Shown piece after piece: positions 20,806 through 31,559 of a stretch of DNA of 64,000 bases. Location: positions 21,857,276-21,921,275 of the forward strand of contig CM064517.1 in NCBI GenBank assembly GCA_032716605.1, given 5' to 3'. Under the pieces are notes generated by a model that saw only the letters and a program-made list of their open reading frames with translations, was not told where the DNA came from and did not search any database. The stretch is from Paralithodes platypus (taxonomy: Eukaryota; Arthropoda; Malacostraca; Decapoda; Lithodidae). The position numbers and the translations under genes were made by a program. Every line of letters begins with the position of its first letter. The stretch's first letter is position 1.

Positions 20806-22165
20806 ATGGTAAGAGTTTATCTCCAACCAGTGACGGGCCCCATCGATGATTATTAGTGTGTTATCACTTTCATGAACGATACTTTGTTGGTGTATATGTA
20901 CTTACCGTCGCAAATTCGCTATAAGTGAAATACGAGAAACTAAGAAATACCTCCCTGTCGATGGCCGCGGCGCAATAGTACACAATGGCCGTCGTTCGGG
21001 AGCTCTTACCCTCAATCTTTCAGGCGAACGTCACTACACCTAGCAGTCTTTTTAGGAATCATGAACCATAGCATGAACCAATCACAGCCTTCCATCAAAT
21101 TATCAACCAATCACACAGTCTTTCAGTCGTCACGTCACGCGCCACGCCCCTCGCCGGCCCGGGCGGGCTCAGTTTGAAGATGGAACCCTAACATGGAGGT
21201 CGTGGTGGTATATGCTAAGAGTTTTTCAGGTAATTTGTTGTACTTTGGTATTTTTATTTACCGGATCAGTCTGAAGATGGTTTTTTCTTTGATATAGTGT
21301 TGTTTAATACCAAGGACAGTCGCATTTTACTATTTCCCATTAGCCTATCCATCAATCTTAAGACACGGCCCCCGATAGTGGAGAGGGCTATGAAGATCAG
21401 GGAAATTGCGGGGTAAAAGCCGTAAATAAATGAGTAATGTTGGAAGAACTCTGAAAATACAATATTGAAAAGTAACAAAACCTGAAAATAGAAAAACCCG
21501 AGCTAAGTTTAGACCAAACTTGGCTCGCGTTTTTCAATTTTTCAGAGTCCAAAATCACAGTAGGCCTAGGCCTAACTTCATTTCGAAAGTTGGCTCGTGT
21601 TTCTTTGGCAAAAGTTGGCTCGGATATAAGGGATTTAGCGGGTTAGGTTAGGTTAGGCTAGGCTAATGTTAACTCCATAATACTAGGTTAGGTTAATGAC
21701 AAAACTTGGCTCGGATTTCATGGATTTAGCGGGGGTGGCATCCCCCACCCATTATACTAGGTTAGGTTAGGTAAGGCTAATGTTAACCACATTCCTACTG
21801 GCTTTATCCACGTTAAAAAACAAAAAAACCCGAGCCAACTTTCGAAATGAGGTTACTGTGATTTTGGACTCTGAAAAATTGAAAAACCCGAGCCTTTCAG
21901 GTTTTGTTACTTTTCAATATTGTATTTTCAGAGTTCTTCCAATATTACCCCTTTTTTTTACGGCTTTTACCCCGCAATTTCCCTGGACCCTGATCTTCAT
22001 AGCCCTCCCCACTATCGGGGGTCGTGTTTTAAGATTGATGGATAATGGGAAAATAGTAAAATGCGACAGTCCTTGGTATTAAACAACACTATCAAATAAA
22101 AAAAAATAAATAAATAAATAACCTGAAAAACTTGTCACTGGTTGGTGATAAACATTTACCCAATA
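20806..22165. mobile_element. Large palindromic (foldback-type) element
   Basis: The arm at about 21212-21620 recurs inverted at about 21815-22130. Matched pieces include TTTCAGGTAATTT against the AACCTGAAAAACTTG end, TAGTGTTGTTTAATACCAAG against TTGGTATTAAACAACACTAT, and AAAAACCCGAGC tracts in both arms. The outer motif ATCTCCAACCAGTGAC (near 20827) pairs with GTCACTGGTTGGTGAT (22135). That suggests the left arm begins near 20806 and holds an unrelated insert at about 20840-21205. A related arm piece lies at 38140-38260. No transposase is evident. Confidence 0.65.
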
Positions 22166-22171
22166 AATCAA

Positions 22172-22187
22172 GGGGGGGGGGGGGGGG
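22172..22187 (+). repeat. Poly(G) homopolymer
   Basis: A run of 16 G followed by a G-rich tract. Such a run is prone to slippage and assembly error. Confidence 0.9.
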
Positions 22188-22532
22188 TGAGGGGGAGCAA
22201 CACCCCCCTCAACCCATCGTGTATTCGTGTATCCAATGTACCCCACAATTTCTTTTACCTAGGCCTAATGTGCAAATGAAAATCGGTTCTTTAATTGACC
22301 GACGGTACTTTTATCGGCGTTTTACCCTACTGTAATAGCGCAATTCACCCAATATGCGCAAGCTCCCACTTTGGACAGTTAGGCCTAGTTAGGTTAGATA
22401 AAATAACTAGGTAGGCTAACCAAGGTAATGCAATTAGCCAATTAGCCTAGGCTATGCAAATTCTCCACTTAACCCGGGAACTGCGGGGAGACTCTTAAGA
22501 GTTCCCCCGGCGGACTGCGGGGAGACTCTTAA

Positions 22533-23172
22533 CCTGACAAGCGCGATTTGACAGTAGGTGCTAGGGTAGTTATTTGTGCATTTCTAGCCCTGGATTCTGA
22601 CAGAATTCGTTATATTTACAATATAAACCATTATTTGTTTTCGGTATGCTTTTATTTTACATATATGATGTATATATGAACCTTCAAGAGTGCTAAAATA
22701 AGTGGGAAAAGCATTTGGGTGGTGAAAAACGAAGATATTGGCCACCCGGTCATAATCTCAGGCGAGAGAGAGAGACAGGCAGCCTTCCCCTCTCGCTGTC
22801 TGGGAGTCAACTGAGGAGAGCGGGGCGGTGTGTGCCGGTGTCTGGGTGTTGCATAACGATCTTTTATGCAACCCACTTGTGCTACATTATCGCGGGAGAG
22901 AAAAATAACCGATAAATGATGATAATAAGAGGAAAAATAGGTGATAATTGAGGAGGGGAGGGAGGGGGGAATAAGGTGGGGAAGGAGGGGAGGGGGGTGG
23001 GTGAGATTTACATGGATGAGTACTGGAGGGGAATTATCTCACCTAGAGACAAATTCCTTTGTTTTGATAGGCCCTTTTTTTTTATGGAAGGCTTTTTTTA
23101 TGGTCCTGCTTCCGTGAGGCCTATCGCGTTCCCTATAGGAAGCCTTCCGTGAGGCCTATCGCGCTTGCCGGG
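22533..23172. mobile_element. TTAA element B, copy 1
   Basis: The ends CCTGACAAGCGC and GCGCTTGCCGGG are near-inverted repeats, bracketed by TTAA at 22529-22532 and 23173-23176. The body is nearly identical to 30007-30633, for example TGCATTTCTAGCC, GAACCTTCAAGAGTGC and GAGGCCTATCGCG. It inserted into a TTAA of element A. It has no long ORF and is probably a piggyBac-like MITE. Confidence 0.85.
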
Positions 23173-23485
23173 TTAAGAGTCAGAAAAAATAAATAAACTT
23201 TTGACATGGAAAAAAAAAAAAAAAATTTGGCCCCTGGGCCATGCAAAATCTCAGTCCTCTACCTCCCCTCCTTCCCCACTTTCCTCCTCTCCTTCAGTTA
23301 TCACCTATTTTCCCTGTTATTCCCTTATTCTGAGGTATATTTTCGTGCTAACATTAGAAATCCGGTTACAGGGTGTGGTCATCACTGATAGCAAGCGAAT
23401 GGAAGAGAGAGAGAGTATCGATCGACTGTGTCTCAGTGGCCTTGGGGGAAATTGGCGGGAAAGCAGCTTGCCTCACCCATACATT

Positions 23486-25604
23486 TAAAAAAAAAAAAAA
23501 AAAATCCGTCTACGTATTGTGAAAAACCTGTTATCCTCCGGCAAATTGTGGGGTTGAGTGAGTGAAGGGGGGGGGACAGTGAATGAAAGAGGATGCATGT
23601 TTTTCATAATACGTGTTGCTAGCCCCAAACGCGCGAGCAACTGTGGCTTTCAACCATCCGACACATCCCCTTTTATTAATGTGCATCACACATGTTACAT
23701 ACAAATAAGGTTTATGTTTTGTTTTACCCTACTGTGGAAAGACTACGGATACACCACTCCTGCCGGGGCCTCACGCAGTGGCATGACCCAGTCCTGTCGA
23801 ACTGAGCTCATGACGCTGGTGGCATTGCCCCGGAGGATAGCCATCCCTAGTCTTTGCTTGAGCCAGAGGGTTTCCCGGGGTTCTCCTGAAACTTCTCTGA
23901 TTTTACGGCCTATTTCATTCACCATCTTAAGGGTGGTGGGGCCGAAGACTCCTGAAGTTTCGAATGCCAGGGGCTCGAACTGATGAATTCTGGCGATGGC
24001 TTGATATTTTTCTCGCTTTTTATTTTCTGATATCCGGGCGGCTTCACCTGCTTCGTCGGCGTTTCTGGCGGCGTTGGTTGTGGAGAAAGTGTCAACACAT
24101 GTGGCATCCCACACGAGGCACCGGCCATTCTTGTAAGAGAAAGTGGTCATCCCATCTGGCCGTTTGCCGTCTTCTCTGTGAAGTCCATGTGGTTCGAGGA
24201 TTGATGCACAGTTAGCACTCTGCAGGGCCCGTTTTATGACATCATTTAGTGCAGTGTGTCTTGGCAGGCGGCCTGCGTTGTAATTATATGACAAGGCATG
24301 GTGACCTTGAGCATCCATCCTCCCATCACACTTGCAAGTGTGTGGGTGACAAACTGCCGCACCCACTCTGAGCGCGATGGCGACCCGGAGCGCTTCAGCA
24401 TCCAAGTGAGTTCCAAGAGGTGGGATGGGGATGGTGTGTAACCACAAGCCACTCTCCGAATGGGCGGCTGCCTGGAGGCGTGCTTTTGCAACCTGGTCTG
24501 CATTGGTTAGGAGATTTTCTTGAGTTTTCTTCGCCGAGATGGTATCCCACGCTTTCTGCTTGCTCCTGGAGGTACCCTGAGGCTCCTCCTCTACTCCTGT
24601 ACTTCCCTTCCAGGTGTTAATCGCTGCTGTTACGTCCCCATTAAGTGTCATTCCGGGTTTAGAATAAAGGATGGACAATACGAGGTCGTTGGTCGCGTTG
24701 AGGGAAGAGATAAAGGCTGGGGAGGCAATATCCGAGGCTCTCCGTATGCCCAAGCCCCCGAGGCGGACAGGAAGGGTGGCTTGTGTCCAGGCCCGTTCTT
24801 TAAATTCCACGTTGGTGATGCTGGTCACTGCTTCTCGGATTATGCTGTCTAATTCTTGGAGGCCGCCATTGTTCGTGTAAGTCATCGATGTGCGCAGGAG
24901 GTATTGGAGTTTTGGGATGGAGAAACAGTTCTTGAGCAGGGCCAGAGCTGAGTGGGCATCGATGTGTATCAGGCGACTCACGAGACGTTGAAGCTCCTCC
25001 TTTTTAACTTGAAGTGCTGGTGGGATTGCTGCCAGAGTTAGTGGGGAACCTAATAGGGTTTGCAGGTGCTCCTGAAGGATCTTTACATCTGGCAATATGT
25101 TTCGGAACAGGGCCTGAGTCTCTTCTCCTTGTTCACGTGTGTGGTTGAGGAGAACAAGTTCACATTTGGTGTCATTTATCACTAGCCCGGCCCGGCCGAG
25201 GTCAGTTATGATGTTATTTAGGTCGGTTAGAACGTTCTCTACTGACCCACCCAAGGTTGCATCGTCCAGGTACCATACATTCAGCTCTGACCTTACTTTG
25301 TTAGCCGCTGCATCCACCCCTATTGAGAAAAGAGCAGGACCACCTGGATCTCCCTGCTGTAACCCGGTCTCTGATGGGATTACCGTCTCGCCAAAAATCA
25401 GGATTGAAGGTTTGGAATAAGCCTGCCAAAGTAGGGGGTACAGAGTGGGGATGTGTTCTTGAGCTGCACGGAGGAAGACATCCCTGCGAATGCTGTTGAA
25501 TGCGTTCCGCATGTCAATCTTTAGAAGCACTCGTTTTTCTTGGGCTTGGCTGAGGTAGGTGCGGGTTGCGTGTACAGCAGCTTCACACCCCCCTGGAGTT
25601 CCGT
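23486..25604 (-). mobile_element. 5'-truncated LINE insertion with 6-bp target duplication
   Basis: TACATT occurs at 23480-23485 and 25605-25610, and the uninterrupted copy at 59326-59935 has a single CATACATTATACA at the same point. The insert holds the ORF described at 23743-25604. On the sense strand the 3' end is a poly(T) run, seen as about 18 A after 23486 on the plus strand, rather than poly(A). Confidence 0.85.
23743..25604 (-). CDS. Reverse transcriptase with C-terminal restriction-like endonuclease (LINE), 5'-truncated
   Basis: The open frame covers about 620 codons and starts mid-protein at the truncation with TPGGCEAAVHATRTYLSQAQ. RT blocks: LLKIDMRNAFNSIRRDVFLR, GLQQGDPGGPALFSIGVD and VWYLDDATLGG, with YLDD as the catalytic box. 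The C-terminus has a Cys/His region (CHPHTCKCDGRMDAQGHHAL) then GRLPRHTALNDVIKRALQSA. KRPDGMTTF and LVWDATCVDTF follow, a PD-(D/E)xK-like arrangement seen in LINEs with a restriction-like endonuclease, and then EKYQAIARIHQFEPLAFETS. It ends in TAA at 23743. There are no internal stops, so the insertion is young. HALSY may replace a zinc-binding Cys expected after HALS. The R2/R4/NeSL-like group is suggested; the exact clade is not assigned. Confidence 0.8.
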
Positions 25605-25895
25605 TACATTATACAACTCGCGGGCTATATCTCCGATTTTGACCATCCAAACGCTGTTTTCACTAGTTTTATTGTTGTTTCAGGTTAATACCTTTATAAT
25701 CAACCCATAATAGGCGCATATGGATAAGTATTAATGCTATTAATGGTACAATGAATATTTTAGTGACGGAAACACCTCAAATACGTCAGCACAGGGGGAC
25801 GTTTCCAATTACCCCCATGCGCACTTGTTAGGTTAAAACATGAAAGGCTAGACAACAAGTTAACTATAGGCTAGGCTAATTTCAATCAACTTGGT

Positions 25896-26470
25896 TATCT
25901 ATCTATCTATCTATTGCCTGACGCCGTGATCCCCGAAGGGGTGGCCACGAACGAACCACCCCCATGCACCTCTGTCCCCAGTCAGTCGACGCCCCTCCCC
26001 CAACCAGCACCGCCTTCGTTCATGTAGTTCCTCACTCCATCCTTCCACCTCATATTCGGTCTACCTCTCCCCCTCTGTCCCTCCACCTCGCTCTCGTACA
26101 CCCTCTTAGTCATTCTCTCGCTTTCCATACGTTCCATATGGCCGAACCATCTCAAGTTGTTCCTTTTCACACTTTCCAGCACATCTACCTCCACACCACA
26201 CCTTCTTACTTCCTCATTAGTCTGTCTATCCCTCCATGTAACTCCGCACGCACTCCTTAAGTAATTCATTTCCACTGCTCTCACTCTTGGTCCGAGTCTC
26301 TCAACCAACGTCCATGCTTCGCTTCCGTAAGTCAGTGTCGGGATTACCACACTGTCATGCAAGGACTTCTTCACTTCCATACTGACCACCCTAGTTCTTG
26401 TTACTGCTTTTAGCGTTCCTACAACCCTCTTCCCCTGTTGTACCCTCTCCCGCACCTCTTCATCCATAGT
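25896..26470 (-). pseudogene. RTE-like LINE 3' fragment with TAGA tail
   Basis: The minus strand encodes MDEEVRERVQQGKRVVGTLK, VIPTLTYGSEAWTLVERLG, EMNYLRSACGVTWRDRQTNE, RNNLRWFGHMERMESERMTK and NMRWKDGVRNYMNEGGAGWG, the region after the RT of RTE-like LINEs. The sense 3' end is a TAGA repeat (25896-25914). A second copy enters at 63598-64000, and a short plus-strand piece lies at 28115-28210. The 5' end is truncated near 26470. Confidence 0.85.
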
Positions 26471-26479
26471 CCCATCTTT

Positions 26480-26726
26480 AGGTTAAAGTCCTTGAAAATA
26501 TAACATAGGCCTATCAAAGATGTAAAGAAGGCTGCAAAAGGAATCTCCAATGGATAGCCTATATTACCTAGTGAGGCCAGGATAGGCTAGTGAGAGGGCA
26601 GCCCGCTGCAAGGATAGTAAATAATGCATGAGTTTGTATGCCTTACAATGTTACCAACTCCGGAAGTTCGATGAAGTCTTGACTCGGGAGCAACAGTCCA
26701 GTGTTGCCAAGATTGCCTAGATTAAA
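26480..26726. other. Unassigned DNA
   Basis: No recognizable feature between the RTE fragment and the CR1-like fragment. Confidence 0.35.
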
Positions 26727-27520
26727 CTAGTGGGTTTAATTAGGAAAACATTTGTATCCTTGGATAAAGATATATTTAGGGCTTTGTATATAACACTAAT
26801 TAGACCACACTTAGAATAAGCGAATCAGGTCTGGTGTCCATTTAAGATAAAGGCCATGTCGAGGCAATTGAAGGGGTTCAGAGAAGAGCTACTAAATTGG
26901 TTCCAGCTTTGAAGGATATGACTTAAGGCCGCGTCATACAGAGGCCGAACGTACTAGGACAAAGTCCCGAATAGGATGACTTGCAAAAAAAAAAATCAAA
27001 TTTCAGGCGGGTCGGGTATATTCTGCATAATTCGGCATACGTTCCGTACTATTCGTGGGTTGGTCTGATGTTCTTCATGTATGTTGCCGACATTCCGGAG
27101 AGTCGGGAAAAATTTAGTGGCTACACTAAATTTCTACGAACATTCGGGTAAAAAAAACGTTACAAAATGGTCGGACGTTGGTTGGGAATTATTCGTAACT
27201 CGTTCGGAAGTTGTTCTGATTAATTCGTAGTTCGGTCTTCTGTTTCGGGACTTGTTCGGTACTTTTTTCAATTGCCGAATTTGTTAGGAACTACCCGAAC
27301 AAATTCCGAACAAATCTCGAACAATTCCCGACAAAAATTCGATAAAATTACGATGATTCCCTCGTATTCCAGAATAAAACCCGCACGAGTTACGAATTTT
27401 CAGAACAAGTTACGATCAAATTCAGACAAATATACGAATAATGTAGGATGTCTGCTCTATGTATCTTGTTTAATTAGGAATTAAATCCGAATTGATTTCG
27501 AACAAGTAGAATAGCCTCCT

Positions 27521-27890
27521 TCTAAAATTAGAGGTTCGCTATTGCTCGCCAGGAAAAAATAGACACCTAAAAGGCACGAAAGGTCTTATAGGCTAATATT
27601 GATAACAGAATGAGGCGAAAGGTCTCAAAATAGCCAAACTAACGGAACGAACGTCTTAAACCTCAAAACGAATATGCTAAACATGTGGGCCTCTTCTAAA
27701 ATTAGAGGTTCGCTATTGCTCGCCAGGAAAAAATACACTTAAAAGGCACGAAATGTCTTATAGGCTAATATTGATAACAGAATTAGGCGAAAGGTCTCAA
27801 AATAGCCAAACTAACGGAACGAACGTCTTAAACCTCAAAACGAATATGCTAAACATGTGGGAGAAGGGGGTCCAGAAAAAGCGAGCATGT
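27521..27890 (-). repeat. Repeat R3 tandem pair
   Basis: TCTAAAATTAGAGGTTCGCT starts at 27521 and again at 27695, a period of 174 bp. Each unit contains inverted R3 modules (GGCACGAAAGGTCTTATAGG, CAAAACGAATATGC). The two units are nearly identical, which suggests a recent duplication inside the larger element. Confidence 0.75.
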
Positions 27891-28114
27891 TATAGATACC
27901 GGTACCGTACCTCTGTTCTGCCTCTGGGTTCGAACACTATTATTTATGGGTATATCGTTATTCTGGCCTTCATTAGTTGCTTTTATTGAGATTAGGAAGG
28001 ACAATAATTAGGTTAGGATACGTTAGTCTTACGTTAGGTGGTACATTATAATACAGTAAACTCTATTACAATACTTTGTTATTATAGCCTACATTTTGTC
28101 TAGGTGTATTTGAA

Positions 28115-28210
28115 AACGAATGAGAGGTGGAAGGATGGAGTGAGGAAGTACATGAACAAAGGCGGTGCTGGTTGGGGGGAGGGGCGTCGACTGACTGGGG
28201 ACAGAGGTGC
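28115..28210 (+). pseudogene. Short RTE-like LINE fragment
   Basis: RWKDGVRKYMNKGGAGWGEG matches the C-terminus encoded on the minus strand at 25982-26100 and is followed by the same GGGGCGTCGACTGACTGGGG sequence. It sits inside the inverted-repeat element. Confidence 0.7.
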
Positions 28211-28930
28211 TACAGTCGTAAAACAGTCTGATGTTGTTCTCATAATGTTCTTCTCTATCGGTTGTTTGTCGACATCTCATCGGTTAAGTTCGGTTAATTA
28301 TCCTAAAGCATTCCAATGTCATTCGGATCCGTTTCTGATGATTCGGGTATGGTCGAAAATCATTCTTTGCATAACGAGTGTAAGTTCGATTCATGTTCGG
28401 TAGTTGTTAGAGATTTTGTCGTAGGTCGTTCTTGACTATCGGATATTATTCTGAACTCATTCGGGCCATGTTCGTAATCTTCAAATTTCGGGAGAGTCTC
28501 GGCTGTATTCGGTAAAAATGTGCAAGTCATCCTATTCGGGACTTTGTCCTAGTACGTTCGGCCTCTGTATGACGCGGCCTTTACCCGGAAAGGTTGGAGA
28601 GTTTGAATATTCCTACACTGGCTTACAGGAAGTCGAGGGGGGATATGATTGAGGTCTTTAAGATAGTGAGTGGAATATATGAGGTTGTTTGCAAGTCTTT
28701 AACATGAGACAGGATGATAGGGCAAGGGGACATAGTAAAAAGATTTATAAGGAAAGGCCTACATTAAATGTTAGGAAATATTAATTTTGTAGTAAAATAG
28801 TAAACTGGAACGACCTACCGGAGTCTGCGGTGAACGCTGGGTCTGTTAAAGAATTTGAAAGGAAACTTGACGAGGCTTGGAAAAATAAAAATAAAAAATA
28901 TAATTTTAAAGAGATAATAGAACACTTTTA

Positions 28931-30002
28931 ACTGGGTCTCTTAGACCACACGACCAGGAGACCCATCCAGAGATTTAGAGCTGGAGTTACAGGCTTGATA
29001 GCCTCTTCCAGGATTCGTCGGAGAGTTTCTGTGAGTAACTGGAGCGGGTGAAGTTCTGGAACGCCATGGCAATTTACAGCACTTTCCAGGCTTTAAAGCC
29101 TGTAAACGCCGTAGAAATAGTGTGTCAGTGGGCGGGAGCGTGAGGAACCTCCGTCCAACCCTTAAAGTAGACTGTAGACTCAGAGTGGTACTACAGTAGA
29201 CTGTCTCGACAGTGTTGCCGAGCGAGCGAGAGCTAATATTTAGCGAGTTTTCCCGTATGTCTATGGCAATGCTGCAGGTGAACCCCGCCACTTACAGTAC
29301 GAAGCTCTTTCTGGCGTCATTTTAAAGCGATTTTCGCCTAGTTTTCGGCAAAATAGTTAATTTAATGCAGATACTTGATTAATCATTCAAGAGTGCCTGA
29401 ATATGTGCTAAATAGCGCAAACAAGCCCGCAGCATAAGGGTTAAAGAAACACTACATTGGTTCAGTACTTTTTTTGCTGCAATGTTTATATTATGCTTTG
29501 AAGAAGCTTTGAGAGTCAGAAGAGCAGATTTATTGCAATTCTTAAGCTTAGGGTCACACACACTACATAGGCTACTGCTCTTACATATTTATCATTTGGG
29601 CCTGGCTTGACCCAGTCCTTTAATTTAGGATCCACTCTTTACTTTAACGATTGTTGATACCATACTTTTGTTCATGGTGGGGTAGGCCTAATTGCTTCCA
29701 CCCTCACTTGGCCCAGGATCCCCAAATGTAGCCATCACTCTTCATTGTAAGCACTAAGCAGTAGTCTATCCACTTTAGGTCTCCTTGGAAGGAAAATTCA
29801 AACTACTTATAAGTGACTCTGGCTTATCGTCAGGGGGTCTGGCAGATCAGTGTTGTCATGTAGTCTATAAATATTTGATTATCTTTCTACCTTGAACGAA
29901 ATTATCACTAGCATTGAAGAAGTTTGGCAAATTTCCCACCAAATTTTGCTTGAGAAATCACTAGTTAGTAAATCTGAAAATATTGCCCACAAGAATTATC
30001 TC
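28931..30002. other. Unassigned DNA, possible degraded TTAA element
   Basis: The stretch CCAACCCTTAAAGTAGACTG (near 29155) to CATAAGGGTTAA (near 29450) could be an old TTAA-type element with a damaged left target site. The evidence is thin. The rest is AT-rich with no gene seen. Confidence 0.25.
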
Positions 30003-30006
30003 TTAA

Positions 30007-30633
30007 CCTGACAAGCGCTAAATAGACCTAGGGGCTATGGTAGTTATTTGTGCATTTCTAGCCTTGGATTCTGACAGAATTAGTTATATTTACAATATAG
30101 AGCATTATTTGTTTTCGGTATACTTTTATTTTACATATATGATGTATATATGAACCTTCAAGAGTGCTAAAATAAGTGGGAAAAGCATTTGGGTGGTGAA
30201 AAACGAAGATATTGGCCACCCGGTCATAATCTCAGGCGAGAAAGAGCCACAGGCAACCATCCTCTCTCGCTGTCTGTGAGGTAACCGAGACGAGCGGGGC
30301 GGTGTGGGCCGGTGTCTGGGTGTTGCATAACGATCTTTTCTGCAACCCACTTGTGCTACATTATCGCGGGAGAGAAAAATAACCGATAAATGATGATAAG
30401 AGGAAAAATAGGTGATAATTGAGGAGGGGAGGGAGGGGGGAATAAGGAGGGGAGGGGGGTGGGTGAGATTTACATGGATGAGTACTGGAGGGGAATTATC
30501 TCACCTAGAGACAAATTCCTTTGTTTTGATAGGCCCTTTTTTTTATGGAAGGCTTTTTTTATGGTCTTGCTTCCGTGAGGCCTATCGCGTTCCCTATAGG
30601 AAGCCTTCCGTGAGGCCTATCGCACTTGCCGGG
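30007..30633. mobile_element. TTAA element B, copy 2
   Basis: CCTGACAAGCGC and GCACTTGCCGGG form the ends, bracketed by TTAA at 30003-30006 and 30634-30637. The body is nearly the same as 22533-23172, with small differences such as AGAGCC for AGAGAG near 30244 and a deletion near 30445. It has no coding sequence. Confidence 0.85.
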
Positions 30634-30637
30634 TTAA

Positions 30638-31345
30638 GAAGCTACATTCAGGTGTAAACTCGTTAAAATGGTGGTATTGTCATTGACAAGTTTGTTCGTG
30701 GTCATGGTAACTCAGCTAGGCACCTCGTCTCACAGGTTTTTGACAGGGAGTAAAAATAACTAAAACCATTAATTAATTATCAGTTCTGAATGTCTAAGAA
30801 TTTTTACATAGTTTTATCATATTGCATTAAAGAATACGAAAGTGTAACAACCCTCTTAAACTTCCGAAATGCCAAGATTTTCAATGAAATGCCAAGATCC
30901 CAAGATTGGACCCAATGCCAAGGGGTGGCATCACTGGGCAACACCTTTGTTACGGTAGTTTACTTTTTGATATGTAGTGATACCATTTCAAAGGAATAAC
31001 CTTGGCTTATTAAAAAATGGCCTACAGTACGATCGCTAAAATTAACACTATAAAGATCCGGTTACACAAAAGATAGTTTTCTGGCTATTAGACTAATTTA
31101 TTCAGATTAGGAAGGCTTTATGAAAGTCAGTCTAATCATAGATATCTAATGCCGTAGAAAATTTCCGGAAGGCCTATAACTCCGGCTCATGATCTTTCAA
31201 ATTTCTTTCTAGGTTCTTCGTTCACTATTGCTTAAACTACTTGCATGTATCTGCGCTTTATAATTAAATTTTTAGTCTTGCCCTTTCCATTCTGTCAAGG
31301 TTTATCTCAAACTTCCTAACATTTGAGATACAAATCAATGGGTAT
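30638..31345. other. Unassigned AT-rich DNA
   Basis: Short ORFs only; no recognizable domain, RNA or repeat. Confidence 0.4.
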
Positions 31346-31349
31346 AATT

Positions 31350-31555
31350 GACCACTTGCGAGTTTCATTCTGGAAGGAATTGGAGCTGTACACATAATTA
31401 GCGGAATAACTAGCTATAATGAAGTTTTAGTAAATGTTTACATACAAAACCAAATTAAACATACTATCCATCAGAAACTTACATAATTATTGGATTTGTG
31501 TTTAATATCTTTGTTTACAGGTCCAACTTCCTTATAGCCTGAAACTCAAGTGTAA
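31350..31555. mobile_element. MITE with AATT target duplication, copy 1
   Basis: The element begins GACCACTTGCGAGTTTC and ends with the degraded inverted partner CTGAAACTCAAGTGTAA. AATT flanks it at 31346-31349 and 31556-31559. The interior (AATTAAACATACTATCCATCA, ATCAGAAACTTACAT) matches the better-preserved copy at 40789-41007. Confidence 0.7.
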
Positions 31556-31559
31556 AATT

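Larger units (their letters stand above)
22473..25832. mobile_element. TTAA element A, copy 1, carrying two nested insertions
   Basis: The outer ends are CCCGGGAACTGCGGGGAGAC and CATGCGCACTTGTTAGG, bracketed by TTAA at 22469-22472 and 25833-25836. Removing element B (22533-23172) and the LINE (23486-25604) leaves about 600 bp that align along their length with the uninterrupted copy at 59326-59935. Shared tracts include CCCTTATTCTGAGGTATATT, GGGCTATATCTCCGATTTTG and GTGACGGAAACACCTCAAAT. Short imperfect terminal repeats and TTAA duplication suggest a piggyBac-like non-autonomous element. Confidence 0.8.
26936..28580. mobile_element. PIF/Harbinger-like inverted-repeat element
   Basis: The termini AGGCCGCGTCATACAGAGGC and GCCTCTGTATGACGCGGCCT begin inverted repeats of about 60 bp, extending through ACGTACTAGGACAAAGTCCC. 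TTA lies at both ends (26933-26935 and 28581-28583), and 3-bp TWA duplications are typical of PIF/Harbinger. The left 350 bp and right 300 bp carry many scattered TTCGG, TTCGT and CGAAC words. The centre includes two tandem copies of repeat R3 (27521-27890) and an RTE piece (28115-28210). No transposase is evident. Confidence 0.75.
26727..28930 (+). pseudogene. CR1-like LINE 3' end, split by an inverted-repeat element
   Basis: The left piece (26727-26932) reads GLIRKTFVSLDKDIFRALYI and TLIRPHLE followed by a stop. The right piece (28584-28930) reads ESLNIPTL-like sequence, RGDMIEVFKIVSGIYE, NWNDLPESAVNAGSVKEFER and KLDEAWKNKN. Together they form the C-terminal domain of CR1-like LINEs, with frame breaks. 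The two pieces join at a TTA that is duplicated around the insertion at 26936-28580. Confidence 0.75.

Noticed and set aside
27272..27484. ORF inside the Harbinger-like element
   Set aside because: The composition reflects the CGAAC word array, and it resembles no transposase.
28931..29450. TTAA element
   Set aside because: The left target site is not intact and the termini match poorly; kept only as a weak possibility.
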